Assembly: GCA_030867875.1 (NCBI GenBank)
Contig: JAOWCC010000577.1
Coordinates: forward strand, 145,940,344 to 146,004,343
Direction: 5' to 3'
Length of the DNA stretch: 64,000 bases
Origin: Actinernus sp. WN-2022
Taxonomy: Eukaryota; Cnidaria; Anthozoa; Actiniaria; Actinernidae
Below the pieces are notes generated by a model. The model did not search any database. It was not told the DNA's origin and saw only the letters and a program-made list of their open reading frames with translations. Each line of letters opens with the position of its first letter. Within the stretch, counting starts at the first letter, position 1. Positions 1-22,157 of the stretch are shown here, piece by piece. A program made the translations under genes and the position numbers.

Positions 1-370
1 AAACGTTGTTCTTGAACGCCATAGGAGGGGGCGATCCGAGTCATATTGGCTCCCCTTAAATGTGCCAGTATAAAAGTGGGAAGATAGACACTTTATCTCT
101 GATCCACCCAAGGCTTGTAGCGTGTTGTTCCGAGGGATTCTTTGTCGCAATCTCCTCCCAATAGTCAACATTATTATGCAACTCTCCCGCGCGAAACTGG
201 CTCGGGTCCCGGAAAATTAAATCGCCAATGTCACCAATGGTTTCCCCACATTCCACTTTACTTGTTATTTGTGTCAGACTACTATTTGCTGTCATCACTC
301 TGCCGAGAGTGACGGGGTTTCCATGCAGGTCCACCCAAATTACATCCTTTTGTATTATTTTCATTGACAT
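1..370 (-). mobile_element. DIRS-like retroelement fragment (start of RT region), runs off the window edge
   Basis: The minus strand is open from 370 down to 56. It contains LIFRDPSQFRAGELHNN, which lines up with LTFRDPAIFVAGELHCH in the DIRS-type polyprotein at 46758-48944, then a stretch spaced like the region before its RT core. After an in-frame stop near 56 the similarity resumes in another register with PPPMAFKNN, matching LPPTAIFGNN in the same protein. This is therefore a degraded piece of a related but clearly different DIRS/Ngaro element, continuing left of base 1. No catalytic RT residues lie inside the window. Family assignment rests on the in-window alignment only. Confidence 0.7.
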
Positions 371-1504
371 CTGCGTGTCTAATTGTGCATCAACTTCCCA
401 ATGCTAAAACATATTTCCCTACAATAGAGAAGAACAGGGTGTTATGGGGGAACAGAAAACCCCGACAAGTCAGCAGAGAGATATAACAGCTCTGACCCAG
501 TATGACCGGCAGGGTTGATTTAGATACCCTTTTTTCGGAGCCATTAAAACTCTGGGACTTGACCATAAGGAAGATTAATAATTAACCACCACAATGTATT
601 CACAAAGACATTCATCATACAATTTATTGACTATTTTGCAATTTCTGTCATTGCTCAACAGATTAAATTATTCTGTTATTATTCATCATTCTATTTTGCC
701 GGTGAAATTATCGTTTCTATTCTTTCCTTTTGTATCTCTCCTTATTTTATTACATTGTGCTTTAAAATGCAGAGTTTTATTGCAATAAAAACAGCGCGGT
801 GAACTAGACTGTAATGGACGCCACGCCCTTGAGGTGGCACCCGTCGCTCCAGACCTGTTCGCACGATTTCTCTGGCGGTAACTCTTCTCAAAAATTGTGA
901 AAATTGTACTTTTAGCATATAAGAGTGTTAGATTTCTGACGGAAACTACAATGCCAACCTTACCTTTAGGATTGAATAATTATTATCTTGTAATTTACAG
1001 TGTTTTGAAGGTGAGATTGTAGAAATCTTGCTGTTGAACAAACGACTTTTGAACTTGACCTGGAACCCACGTGACTGCAAGGGCTCGCGCAAGAGCCAAT
1101 CAGAGGCTGGTATTCTGAGACGCCAATACCATGTTATATTGGCGTCTCAAAAGTAAACAAAATGATCAGTGAATCGTGATACAGGCACGCGTTGACTGAA
1201 CAAAAATTATGAATATTACACGAGGCCGAAGTCATCATGTAAGTCCATTGTTTTCAGTTAGTTTTGAACTTTTTAAAACGTTTTCTAGCGGTTTTATTTC
1301 CCTGCATGAAATTTCAAACAATTAATTCATAAGCGTTTCCCTAACAGTTACGTAAAGTTTTCTTTTAAAAATGTTTGCACTGAGCCGAGTCAGTCCGATG
1401 TTTAACGACGAAAACAAGCAGTGACCTCATTCGGCCTCATCAGCAACTTATTCATTATTTTTCGCTCATCGCGTACCAATATTTGTCAATAAGACAGGCA
1501 CGTC
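371..1504. other. Intergenic DNA, no gene seen
   Basis: No credible exon on either strand. A small perfect hairpin at about 1117-1150 has arms GAGACGCCAATA and TATTGGCGTCTC. The rest is AT-rich and unassigned. Confidence 0.5.
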
Positions 1505-1568
1505 TCCCGTTTAGCTCAGTGGCTGAGCTTCTGTCGCGTGCGGGAGGTCGCAGGTTCAAACCCCGGCT

Positions 1569-1605
<37 letters not shown>

Positions 1606-1735
1606 TGTGCTGCCTTTGTGAAACAATCTCGTTCTCGAACTGCAAACGGTTAGACCTTCACGTCTTCTCGGATAAGGACGTAAAATCATAGGTCCCAAGT
1701 CGGCCTCAAGTTTATCAGTCTCACCAGACTGTCAC
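1505..1735 (+). mobile_element. tRNA-derived SINE, copy 1
   Basis: A tRNA-like head has an A box (TAGCTCAGTGG, from 1512) and a B box (GGTTCAAACCC, from 1553) in pol III promoter spacing. It is followed by a body (ACACTCAGGGTCTTAAAA and onward) that recurs at 7190-7290. The head does not fold into an intact tRNA and is fused to a non-tRNA body, so this is a SINE and not a tRNA gene. The 3' limit is approximate. Confidence 0.75.
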
Positions 1736-1740
1736 GACTT

Positions 1741-3129
1741 ACCGACGTTAATTAAAAAGTTGCTTTATTTTACTTTACATTATCACGTCTAGTGATATTT
1801 GTCACTACTCTCTATTAAAATGAAGAACTCGCTTGAGCTTTATCTTCTGGTTTACTTCAAGATTCAAAGCTTGCTTTCAATGCCACACGTGAAGGAGTGT
1901 TTGAATATTGAACACTGCACCGGAAAATAGATCTAGCTACGCCGTGGCGATTCAGGCATTTAGTAAAGCTACTGGATATGTTGTGCTAAGGCCAAGAGCT
2001 TTGTTTAGCATCTGGTCTTTACAGCGGAGGAGTTATTTTCGCTTGTTGACCAAACATGGCAAAGCTGCCCTGGCCTTGAAGAACTGCTTGTCAGTCTCAG
2101 TATACCGCACTGTTTACCCTGACGGTCACGTAAAAAGCGCAGATCAACACTAGTACTGCGGGGGGGGGGGGGAAAGAGCTGCGTGCATCCGGCGCAATCA
2201 CCTGAACAAAATTGTTCAAAACAGCTCTCGTATTTTTACTGTTTTCGTTTCTACTCTGCATGCGCGAGTCTATAGCTTTAGAAATATATCATCGTCAAGT
2301 TCAGTGTTAATTTTGTACTCCGCTGGTTCGAGTTTGTTCATTGTTGTTGTTTTAGATCGTTCTATTCTACAGTGTTTACCACTGAGTTCTCCGTATAAAA
2401 GAGTACCGTCGTCAAAATTCGTATTATTATTATTAACATATATAAAGGTTAGTTCGTCGTCATGTAAAGTACCGTGAGTTCTCGTCGGCCATTGCGGGTT
2501 TTGCACAAGAATCGTTTGAAATGCACTGCAGCAGCATCCTAAACCCGTCAAACCGGTATCTACAAGGCATTACGGATTTTTTTGTTTTTCCGTGTTCTTC
2601 TCGTATCGTTTTTTGTTGTGGAGATAGGATCAGTTCTGAGTGAAAAACACGGTGAGAAAAGGAAAGGCAATGTCAAGGCTGTATAGAAACCAGGCTTTAG
2701 TGGGCATTACGGCTCCCTATTTGGCCTTCTGTTGTTAACAATTTAACATTGCTATCCTCAGCTCGGGCTGTACGACAGACGCGATTATTTGGCTCTAAGA
2801 ATGCCGTTATTTTGGCAGAGGATAGTTATTCTAAATAAATACTTGAAAATAGAAGTTCGTTTTGAAGGCTAAGGTTAAATATATTTTAAATGTGTTGACC
2901 AAGAACAGAATTCTTATTGTTAATAATATTAAGCCTTAAACTGGAGATTTTATGCATTGAATTACAAATAACTGACTCGCCCACCACCTGCTTCCAAATT
3001 GATGTCTTAGGAGGAGAGAAAATAGGCTGCACGGGAACGAGGGTGACTCAATAGTGTTATTTGTTTATTAGAGGGAACGTTCATCTGCCTCAGAACGATT
3101 TAGCTGCAGCAGGAATAGGAGGGTTTAAA
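1741..3129. other. Region upstream of the secreted-protein gene, no gene seen
   Basis: Holds a short ORF at 1908-2153 with no recognisable features and a 13-base G run from 2160. No TATA box or other promoter element could be assigned with confidence ahead of the ATG at 3130. Confidence 0.45.
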
Positions 3130-13065
<9,936 letters not shown>

Positions 13066-13127
13066 CTGAGGCTATGTCCCGAATGGAGATTGGGAAGAAT
13101 CGCCTCCCGACGTCGGGAAGTAAAACA

Positions 13128-14182
13128 CGAACACACGACCGAGTTACATGTACGTTGTAGATAAACATGGCGCTTGTTTCCACGTAGTAATTAGGTCGAG
13201 AAGTAAAACACGAGCACATGGTCGAGTTACATGTAGGTTGTATATTCAGCATGCATATTAGCACAGGGGCACCCAACGAACTGTTCTGCAAAATATCTGT
13301 TCTGCAACGCACATTAGCTGGCAATTTCTGCAAAATCAGATTTTTCAGCTGGGAAATTCTTCATATCACTTTTACCTGGAAAAAAAACAAGAGTTTACGG
13401 CCAGCTCAGCTGGGAAACATTCTCTGTTCTGCAAAATTTTACTTTAATGTCTCCTGGAAATTTCTGCACACACCTTTAACAGCTGGGAGATTTTTCAAGA
13501 GAGTTAGCTAGCTGGCACTGAAGAACAGAGACAAAACATGATTTATAGTGAGTGAAAATAAGTAAAATAACCAAAATATAAGAGGATTCATCATTTTACA
13601 ATTTTTTCTCGTTCGGTGTCCCTGTTAGCATGGCCCTTGTTGCCATTACTTTATTAGGTCGAGAAGTAAAACACGAGCAGATGATCGGAATACAAGCATG
13701 TACGTTGTAGATCAACATGGCGATTGTTGCCATTAGTTTATTAGGTCGAGAAGTAAAACATGAGCACATGATCGAGTTACATGAACGAGTTACATGAACG
13801 TTGTAGATCAACATGGCGCTTGTTGCCATTAATTTATTAGGTCGAGAATAAAACATGAGCACATGATCGAGTTACATGAACGAGTTACATGAACGAGTTA
13901 CATAACGTTGTAGATCAACATGGCGCTTGTTGCCATTAATTTATTAGGTCGAGAATAAAACATGAGCACATGATCGAGTTACATGAACGAGTTACATGAA
14001 CGTTGTAGATCAACATGGCGCTTGTTGCCATTAATTTATTAGGTCGAGAATAAAACACGAGCACATGATCGAGTTACATGAACGTTGTAGATCAACATGG
14101 CGCTTGTTGCCATTAGTTTATTAGGTCGAGAATAAAACATGAGCACATGATCGAGTTACATGAACGTTGTAGATCAGCATGG
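13128..14182. repeat. Satellite array, about 85-105 bp unit
   Basis: Roughly nine units contain TTATTAGGTCGAGAA, AAAACATGAGCACATGATCG, GAGTTACATGAACG and TAGATCAACATGGCGCTTGT. Some units have the 12-bp piece GAGTTACATGAA multiplied. One unit is interrupted by the MITE at 13264-13624. Several short ORFs across it are by-products. Confidence 0.9.
13264..13624. mobile_element. 361-bp MITE inside the satellite, 6-bp target duplication TTAGCA
   Basis: The ends CAGGGGCACCCAACGA and TCGTTCGGTGTCCCTG are imperfect inverse copies. TTAGCA occurs at 13258-13263 and 13625-13630. The termini match those of the element at 31256-31797 (CAAGGGCACCCAACGA), so both belong to one family. Confidence 0.8.
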
Positions 14183-15813
14183 CGGTTGACACTTACCAAC
14201 CCTGCCGATTTGCTAACCGATTTGCTAATACAGCAATGGCATACGGTCACCTCCAGAGCGTTTTAAACGGCTCCATGAACTTTCCCTTCAAGTACACTAC
14301 TCAGAAACCACACAGTTGGCTCATCGATTTCCCATAGCTACATCCTCCTGAGCCACTCGCTGGCTCATTAACGTTCAGCAGTCAAGTACAACCCCTGGGC
14401 TACTCGGCTGGCCCAGACAAGGTTACTTTACCAAGTTAGTAATTTTTTTTACGTTCGGGAAAACGTTAATTGAAGTTTAGAGCCAGAGGCATAGCCAAAT
14501 GAAATTAAGTCGATATTCTAGCTACAATTAAAGCAATACTAAATTAATACTTATTTGCATAAGTACAGGTACTAGTTTTAACTAAAATTTTAATTAAAAT
14601 TTGTTGACCATATTGGTTGCCAATTTTGTAAAGCGCTCTCCCGCGCTTGATTTCGGTCCACAGGCAACCCAAGACAAATAAATCAAATCAACGTTTTATT
14701 CCGGAATCCTTTGGCTATTGCCTCTAGTTTCTTCGTAAAAATATAATTAGCCAGGGCTTATATGCACTTTAAGGCGAAGTCTACGAGTGAACGGGAAATA
14801 ATTCGGCTCACATAATAACGCCAACAAGCACATAAATGCACATTGTCTTCCTCTTGAAACGTCACTAAAACGTTCGTCACCTTGATGAATGCTTCCACAA
14901 ACAAATAAAGTTGTACAACTGAGCAAATAAAAAAATGTTTCTTACCGTTTTCCTCTTCACAGTTCGGCCCAAGACCTCGTGCGTGGCGGGCTCATGCCAT
15001 TTGTCATGCGCACATTGTCTTCTCGACATCATCCAAACCGATTGACAGATATCCCAACACGGCTACTACTTCATGTAGCTGTGACTTAGCCTAAATTCAC
15101 CCAAAATTAGTGACTACCTCTAAAACACCCAAAATTAGTGACTACCTCTAAACACCCTAAATTAGTGAGCACCCGTTGTTGACGGTTAGGGTGTTTTTTA
15201 AATGTAGGGTTTATAAGGGTTGGGACAGTTTGTGCAGCTACGTGAAGTACTTGCCCAAACTACCTCGCTCAGTCCTTTGCGCAAATCGTATAACGGGTTT
15301 CAGTGGACTCAAACGCTTAAATCTCGACAAAAACATTATCCGGTGTCTTTCAGTGGGTTCGTTTTATAAACAGATAACTTTACTGTTAATTTTTGGGATG
15401 GAAAAGTACAATTTTGGGATTAAAAACGAGTCACAACCATGCTCGCGCGGCAAAGGACCACAGGTAACCCACGCGAATCAAATCGATCGATCGATTCTTC
15501 TTCCAATATTCTAGCATCGGTTAGGGATTCCCTGCGATTTTTGGAGCAAAAGTTCACAAACTCAAGGCAAACTGAATAGTATCTGCAAACTTCGACCGAC
15601 TAGCGGGAAACCAGTTGCTAAGCAACCAACTGCCAATCAGACGCCAGTAATCAGCCCGAGTAAAAATGCACAGAGCCGTACTGTAAAAATACAAACATAT
15701 CTGTTTTCTTTGGAGGTCTGTTTAAGAGTTACCTCGATTTATCGTATCGGGCAAAATACGGAAACGTACTATTAAAATATATTATAGGCCATTACGTAAC
15801 ACGGGGTGTTCTA
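14183..15813. other. Intergenic DNA, no gene seen
   Basis: No supported exon. At 15160-15205 a short motif (GTGAGCACCCGTTG, then GACGGTTAGGGTGTTTTT) recurs at 27265-27320 and, inverted, at 53290-53350. Confidence 0.5.
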
Positions 15814-16658
15814 TATGGTGTCAAATCCCCGCCAAAAATCGAAGTTGGCATTCAACGATCAACATCGGACTTTGTAATTATCAACTTCGTACTTTGGAAC
15901 ACAACATCGGACTTCAGCGATCAACATTGGACTTCAGCGATCAACATCGAACTTTGTAATTATCAACTTCGAACTTTGAAACACAACATCGGACTTCAGC
16001 GATCAACATCGAACTTTGTAATTATCAACTTCGAACTTTGTTACACAACATCGGACTTCAGCGATCAACATCGAACTTTGTAATTATCAACTTCGAACTT
16101 TGGAACACAACATCGGACTTCAGCGATCATTACATCGGACTTTGTAATTAATTTTAATACCGCACGAGTCAACATCGGACTTTGTAAATCAACGTTGAAC
16201 TTCGGAGCACAATATCGGTCTTCAGCGATCAACATCGGACTTTGTTTTTAATACCGCACGAGTCAACATCGGACTTTGTAAATCAACGTCGTAATCTAAA
16301 TGTTGAATGTTGAGTCCTGCAGGCGTTATAAAACCGCTGTCACAGCGTTTTGTGTTCCTAGGGGAGGGGTGGGGGTACACAAATCGCTAGCATTTTCCCC
16401 TCCGTTCCAAAATGAAGATTAAACCAGATGATATAGTAAATTAACATCATATAATATGTTTTAAAATTCAAACTATAACTTTTCTTCAGAATTTATGTTT
16501 GTGAAAGATTTTTTTGGGAACGAGAAACTTTGCCGTGATGAGGTTAATTGACCGACTGATAAACTCATTAGGGTCTGGAACTTCACTTCATGATTATTTA
16601 AAGGACTTAATAAAAAAACATATATATATTTACATCAATAGGTTTGTAACTTGTTTAA

Positions 16659-17020
16659 GTAATGGTCCAGATAAGAACTGTAGTGTCTACGGCAAGGAAT
16701 GTTAAAAGGTGTTAATTTTCTATTATTCTTTCTCGTAATTTCATTGGTTGATACTTATAAATTCAATAGAAACCTATCGAAATAATGCATTTTCATTCGA
16801 TTTTTTTGTGGTTTGAATTTATTTTTGATCAAACTAACTATGGTTTAATTTCGAAGAATATTGTGTGTGGGGAAAGTTCTCAAATTTGCGATTGAAAAAT
16901 CCTTTGTTTTCTCTATATCCCATTGGCTGGATGGTGGCTTCTCTGCGTTTTCACAGAAAAAAGAGCCAACAGCATAAGAAATACTTTATTTTCTACTACA
17001 GTTCTTATCTGGACCATTAC
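16659..17020. mobile_element. piggyBac-like MITE, TTAA target duplication, copy 1
   Basis: Ends are GTAATGGTCCAGATAAGAAC and the inverse, with TTAA at 16655-16658 and 17021-17024. A second copy lies at 39199-39659. TTAA targets are typical of piggyBac and Kolobok elements. Nested in the 15816-18648 element. Confidence 0.85.
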
Positions 17021-17303
17021 TTAATGATACATTTAAGTTTGGAATTTGTGATGTAGACCAGGCCATTGTGGATACCATGGCATGGGTACACTCTTCGTGA
17101 TACTGCTTGTGCCATGTAGACATCTTTAATTTCTTCCTGCAATCCCACGACAGTCAGGCGCGGAAGACCTTCATTGGAGATCTCCAAGGACCATCTCCTC
17201 GATTTATTGGAACAAGGCCGTTTCAAAGTATCGGAAGTGAGTTGTATTCTTGGAGTGGGACAGCCGGTCGAAAGAAGCCGGATGGTCTGACTGTTGCTGG
17301 TAA

Positions 17304-17829
17304 TGCAGGAGTCAACTTAAACCCCAAACCCCCACCCCGGGACTAGGTGGGGATTTGGTAAAACCCCCAGTCAAATGCTGAAAAATGCCCCTACCCCTAG
17401 GGACGTTGTCCAACTACAAAAGCTTACAAATAAGCTGTGGCAAAAGCAAACATGTTGTAATGAACCAGGCCTAAAACGTGTAGGGCAACCAATAAACATA
17501 AAAAGTACATCCTAGAATGTAGATAAATAGTATTCATTCTGTATATATACCGGCTCCACTTTTAAAAAGCAGATGGACTAAAATTTAATTTCAAATTCAA
17601 AGATTTAAATAACAAACTCACTAGTGATTTGCTGTACGAGTCAGCCTTGACAATTACCGCCGAAGTCAGTGACAGCAGGCACCATACAAATCCCCACCTA
17701 ACGGCCCATACCAATAAATTCTAATGCCCCACCCCCTCGGGCATAGTTTTGTATCAAATCCCTCAAATGCCCCTATAATCCCCTGTCTGTCCTGGGGTCG
17801 GGGGGTTGGGGTTTAAGTTGACTCCTGCA
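17304..17829. mobile_element. MITE with TAA target duplication (PIF/Harbinger-like)
   Basis: Ends are TGCAGGAGTCAACTTAAACC and the inverse, flanked by TAA (17301-17303, 17830-17832). The interior is C-rich (CCCCAAACCCCC). Nested in the 15816-18648 element. The 3-bp TAA target suggests PIF/Harbinger. Confidence 0.8.
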
Positions 17830-18687
17830 TAAGTTAATTTTAAAATTTATGCCATTTCATGGATAAGTGTTGGAATGCTTTAATAAGCTCAAGGATTAAC
17901 TTAAGTATTTCGGCACTTTTCAACCACTGAAATAATCTCTAGATCAGTGTTATTCCAGTTATTGTTATTCCGGAATGTGTAATAAATTAAATAGTACTTC
18001 AATCACACTCGCCAAGTCCGCCATCTTGGAAAGTTGTGCTTCCACCCCTCCCTAGAAGAATCGATTTTGTCACGATGACGTTAATTTTGGCGGTTTTATA
18101 ACGCCTGCAGGACTCAACATTCAACATTTAGATTACGACGTTGATTTACAAAGTCCGATGGTGACTCGTGCGGTATTAAAATTAATTACAAAGTCCGATG
18201 TTGATCGCTGAAGACCGATATTGTGCTCCGAAGTTCAACGTTGATTTACAAAGTCCGATGTTGACTCCTGCGGTATTAAAATTAATTACAAAGTCCGATG
18301 TTGATCGCTGAAGTCCGATGTTGTGTTCCAAAGTTCGAAGTTGATAATTACAAAGTTCGAAGTTGATCGCTGAAGTCCGATGTTGTGTTTCAAAGTTCGA
18401 AGTTGATAATTACAAAGTTCGAAGTTGATCGCTGAAGTCCGATGTTGTGTTTCAAAGTTCGAAGTTGATAATTACAAAGTCCGATGTTGATCGCTGAAGT
18501 CCGATGTTGATCGCCGAAGTCCGATGTTGATCGCTGAAGTTCGATGTTGTATTCCAAAGTTCGAAGTTGATAATTACAAAGTCCGATGTTGATCGCTAAA
18601 GTTGGATGTTGAATGCCAACTTCGATTTTTGGCGGGGATTTGACACCATAGTTCTAATCGATAAGAATTTCTAGTTCCAATAGGAGA

Positions 18688-18759
18688 TCCCATATGGTCT
18701 AGTGGTTAGGATCCGGCGCTCTCACCGCCGTGGCCCGGGTTCGATTCCCGGTGTGGGAA
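18688..18759 (+). tRNA. tRNA-Glu (anticodon CTC)
   Basis: Full cloverleaf of 72 nt. The acceptor arms TCCCATA and TGTGGGA pair with one G-T wobble, followed by a discriminator A. The D arm carries the A box (TGGTCTAGTGG), and the T arm with B box reads GGTTCGATTCC. The anticodon CTC is at 18721-18723 in loop CTCTCAC. TTTT at 18765-18768 is a pol III terminator. No intron. It sits 37 bp from the right end of the 15816-18648 transposon and looks intact. Confidence 0.97.
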
Positions 18760-19546
18760 GACTGTTTTCTTTTGTCTTTTTCAGTATTCTATGTTTTTCT
18801 TCTATAGAGGTTTTGCACCATCACGCGACTTCTTAGCAACTATAATATAATAAAATCTCGAACGCTGGAATGACTAAACATCTGAAACATGTCAGAATTC
18901 ATATCAATGAAACCACAGGCCGCCCAAGTTCTGACTGTATAACAAGGTTTGTATGAGAGTTCTTCCGATAACTCAGAATAATAACATACATTTAGTTACA
19001 GATCTTCTGTAATACAAGGTAAATAAAGGAAGAAGGCTTACTTGAAGTTGTTGTGACGTCCTATGTGTGTTTCAGGTCGCTAGGACGGTGTTTTATGGGA
19101 TTCTTGAGTCATACGCTTCACCCCTCTAACCAGAGGGGAAGGCTGCATGCACACTCGATCCAACGACGGCCTTCGCTCGAGGACGAATTTTCCACAAAAT
19201 ATCAATCCCATCGGCGTTTACTCGGCCGCGGTACAATCTACGGACATCAATTATCCCTCAGAAGTGCCCTGGCTTGATAACTCCTTTCCAAACCCGTTAG
19301 ATTTGAACGATTTTTTAAGCAATTCGTGCAGCTTCCAACGGCCGACAGTTCCTAACGCCTAGTGAATGGTCCTCTCTTGACAACGCGTTTTGGTAACCAG
19401 GCGTTTGGGTAACCAGGCCGTTACAAAATCCTTCTTTCCCCGGGAAGGACATAGAAAATTCGTTTGACACTTTCAAGCCCTTTCCTCCCTCCCAACGAGA
19501 CCACTTGGCGGCCTGGTTACCGGAAGAACTCCCATACAAACCTTGT

Positions 19547-20446
19547 ACCCCCAAATAATAAATTCAGTGACTTTGAACATCACCTTAAAAGTATTTTAAC
19601 TCGCATCGATAAGGAATCTAAGCCATGTTACTTATTAGGTGACTTTAACATTGACCTTCTCAAATATGAATATTGTAACTTTTCAAACCAATTTTTTAAC
19701 CAATTGACCTCTTCAGGTTTCATACCATTAATAACAAAACCAACAAGAATAACAAGAAGCACTGCAACACTAATTGATAATATATTTAGCAACCATACAA
19801 TTGAATCTAATCAAATAAGCGGAATCTTATTTAATGACATATCTGATCACTTACCAATATTTCTTCTAAATTCTAGCCAAAATAATATTAAAATTAAAAG
19901 TTGCCCCACAGAGCAATATGCTATGAGAGTAATGTCTGAAACAGCAATAAAAGCATTTACAGATGAACTTAGTAATATAAATTGGACATCAATACTTACC
20001 CAAAATGATCCAGACATTTTGTATAAAGCCTTTATTATAAAATTTCAAGACCTCCACAACAAACATTTGCCATTAAAGATATTAAAGGCTAATGAAATTA
20101 AAAAGAGAAACAATCCATGGATATCTCATGGTTTGATAAAGTCCTCCAAAAAAACAAACCAAATATTATAAATGAAAAGAAATACAAAATGTATAGAAAC
20201 AAACTAAACCATCTCATAAGAAATATTATCACAAGAAAATAGACGATGCAAAAAAGCAATTTAAAGCTTACATGGAAAACAATCAGTGAATTAATCAACA
20301 AAAAACATAACAAAACAAAATTACCTCCTTCTTTTGAACTAAATGGAGAAAATATACAAGACTCCAAAACAATTGCAAATAAATGTAATGATTTTTTTAT
20401 AAATGTTGGACCTACCTTATTACATGAAATTTTGGCGACACGTTAA
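19547..20446 (+). pseudogene. LINE A ORF2, endonuclease and linker part
   Basis: Reading from PPNNKFSDF, the APE-type endonuclease shows LLGDFNIDLL and ISDHLPIF, the conserved GDFN and SDH motifs. The N-terminal third of the domain is missing because of 5' truncation. After a frame break near 20170 the linker continues (NKCNDFFINVGP) until the transposon insertion at 20415. The open frame that seems to begin at 19464 includes flanking DNA before the target duplication, so its start is not real. Confidence 0.85.
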
Positions 20447-20563
20447 TTTAGCGATTTTGAAAAATCCATATTTAGCGGCACTTTAATTTAGCGATTGCTT
20501 GCGAGATATTTAGAAAAAACGTATTTAGAAGGAAACTAAATAAATCACCGAGGCGTTATAGTA

Positions 20564-22157
20564 TGGCGTACCATCCCCGCCAAAATTCATGGTTTGAATT
20601 CGAAGTTCTTCACATGAATTTTACACTCAAGTAGAATATTTCATATTGTTATTTTGTATTTTATAAGCTTTATCAAGGTTTCAACATACGTGTTTTATAT
20701 TTGTGGTTCAAGTTTTAAATTCGAGATTGTCACTGTTCATTCTAAACTCCACGTCATGCATTCGTCGTTCGAGTTTCACATTACAAAGTCGACGACTTTT
20801 ATTTTCAACTCGACATTTTGAATTGAACTTCACGCTTCAGTAACTTCCCGGTTGACCTTGGGAACCGCTGACATAAACAACGCAGGCGCAACAGTCAGTC
20901 GATCACAAAATGGCGGCAGAGTTTGTATTCTCCGTAGTTCAAGAAACAATTGAACGACTCGATAACTGCCAACAGGAGGATGATTATAGTAGCATAGTGG
21001 TTCGTTTAGAGACAATGTTTTGTCAGAACTCGATATTGAAGAACTTGTGGACAAACAAACTACGAGTGCAAAGTACACAGGTAAAGGTTGTGATCGTCAA
21101 CCCTATAACGAGAAGAGTAGAAACGAGAAGCTCAGTCTTTCTCTGAGGAGTCGAAGTCCATCGCGCTTAGTGAATGTTTGCCGAAAGAAATGGACGGATT
21201 TCTGATTATTTCCTCTACTGTATATCGCTACTAAGTTCAACGGCCGTGAAGTCAATAGCCGGATTGCATCTCTGCAATTTGGTCGACAATAGTACTTTTC
21301 AGTGGCGAATTAAATCACGGTTTGTTGTCGAGTTCTCTTTACCGTAAATATCATACTCTTTCCAAAGCCTGTCGAAAGCACAGCCAGAACATCTTTACCT
21401 AGAAGCCTAGGCTCTGTATAGCTTCCTCCTGCTCCGTTTTCAAAGTACCTTTACCCAGCCGCGGAGAAAGAAGCGAGCAGCTGTGTTCTCTCTAGAAAAC
21501 CTTTGGAACCAAGGTAAAGGCGAAGGAGGGTAAAGGCGAAGGCGAACTTTGAAAACGGAGCAGGAGGAAGCTATAGCAGAGCCTACTTCTAAGTAAAGAT
21601 CTTCTGGCGCTATGGAAAGAGCATGATATTTACGGTTTACGAACTTGCAAAAGAGAACTCGACAACAAACCTCTCGCAGTTCGCCGCTTTCTCCGCTGAA
21701 AGCAGGCTATCTGCAACATGGCGAAGGGTTCCATTGTCAGTAGAACACAGAGATCAAGCACGTTGTTGTTCCTGTCACATCTGCGCCTGCGTAGCGCCTG
21801 CGTTTATTACCAGACCTAACAACTCCAAGGATGACTACCGAGTTCTGGGTACGAGGTTCCCAAGGTCAACCGGGAAGTTACAGAAGCGTGAAGTTCAATT
21901 CAAAACGTCGAGTTGAAAATAAAAGTCATCGACTTTGTAATGTGAAACTCGAACGACGAATGCATGACGTGGAGTTTAGAATGAACAGTGACAATCTCGA
22001 ATGTAAAACTTGAACCACAAATATAAAACACGTATGTTGAAACCTCGATAAAGCTTATAAAATACAAAATAACAATATGAAATATTCTACTTGAGTGTAA
22101 AATTCATGTGAAGAACTTCGAATTCAAACCATGAATTTTGGCGGGGATGGTACGCCA
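20564..22157. mobile_element. Foldback element nested in the LINE A transposon, TA target duplication
   Basis: TIRs of about 330 bp begin TGGCGTACCATCCCCGCC and end with the inverse, flanked by TA (20562-20563, 22158-22159). A second, inner inverted pair (about 21318-21440 with 21540-21672, for example GGTTTGTTGTCGAGTTCTC) makes most of the element one hairpin. Termini are like those of the 15816-18648 element, so both belong to a family ending in TGGYGT..TCCCCGCC. Confidence 0.85.
20910..21086 (+). pseudogene. Possible exon remnant inside the foldback element
   Basis: ATG at 20910 in the context AAAATGGCGG opens MAAEFVFSVVQETIERLDNC. After a one-base frame change near 21015 the adjacent frame continues VLSELDIEELVDKQTTSAKY up to a donor-like ACAG|GTAAAG. 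It looks like the N-terminus of a protein followed by a 5' splice site. It could be a captured host exon or the start of the element's own gene. Family not recognised. Confidence 0.35.

Larger units (their letters stand above)
15816..18648. mobile_element. Long-TIR foldback DNA transposon (2.8 kb), TA target duplication
   Basis: TIRs of about 520-560 bp begin TGGTGTCAAATCCCCGCC and end with the inverse, flanked by TA on both sides (15814-15815, 18649-18650). Both arms carry a subterminal array of short units around AACATCGGACTTCAGCGATC and AACTTCGAACTTTG. The interior lacks any recognisable transposase and hosts two younger MITEs (16659-17020, 17304-17829). The termini resemble those of 20564-22157 (TGGCGTACCATCCCCGCC). 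TA target plus long TIRs fits a non-autonomous Tc1/mariner-like element, but this is an inference. Confidence 0.85.

Noticed and set aside
1505..1580. Possible tRNA gene
   Set aside because: Has A and B boxes, but the acceptor stem does not pair and it is fused to a body repeated at 7110-7290, so it is a SINE head.
1908..2153. 81-codon plus-strand ORF
   Set aside because: No domain, start context or splice signal supports it.
19464..19546. LINE A ORF starting at 19464
   Set aside because: This part lies before and within the 20-bp target duplication, so it is flanking DNA read in frame by chance.
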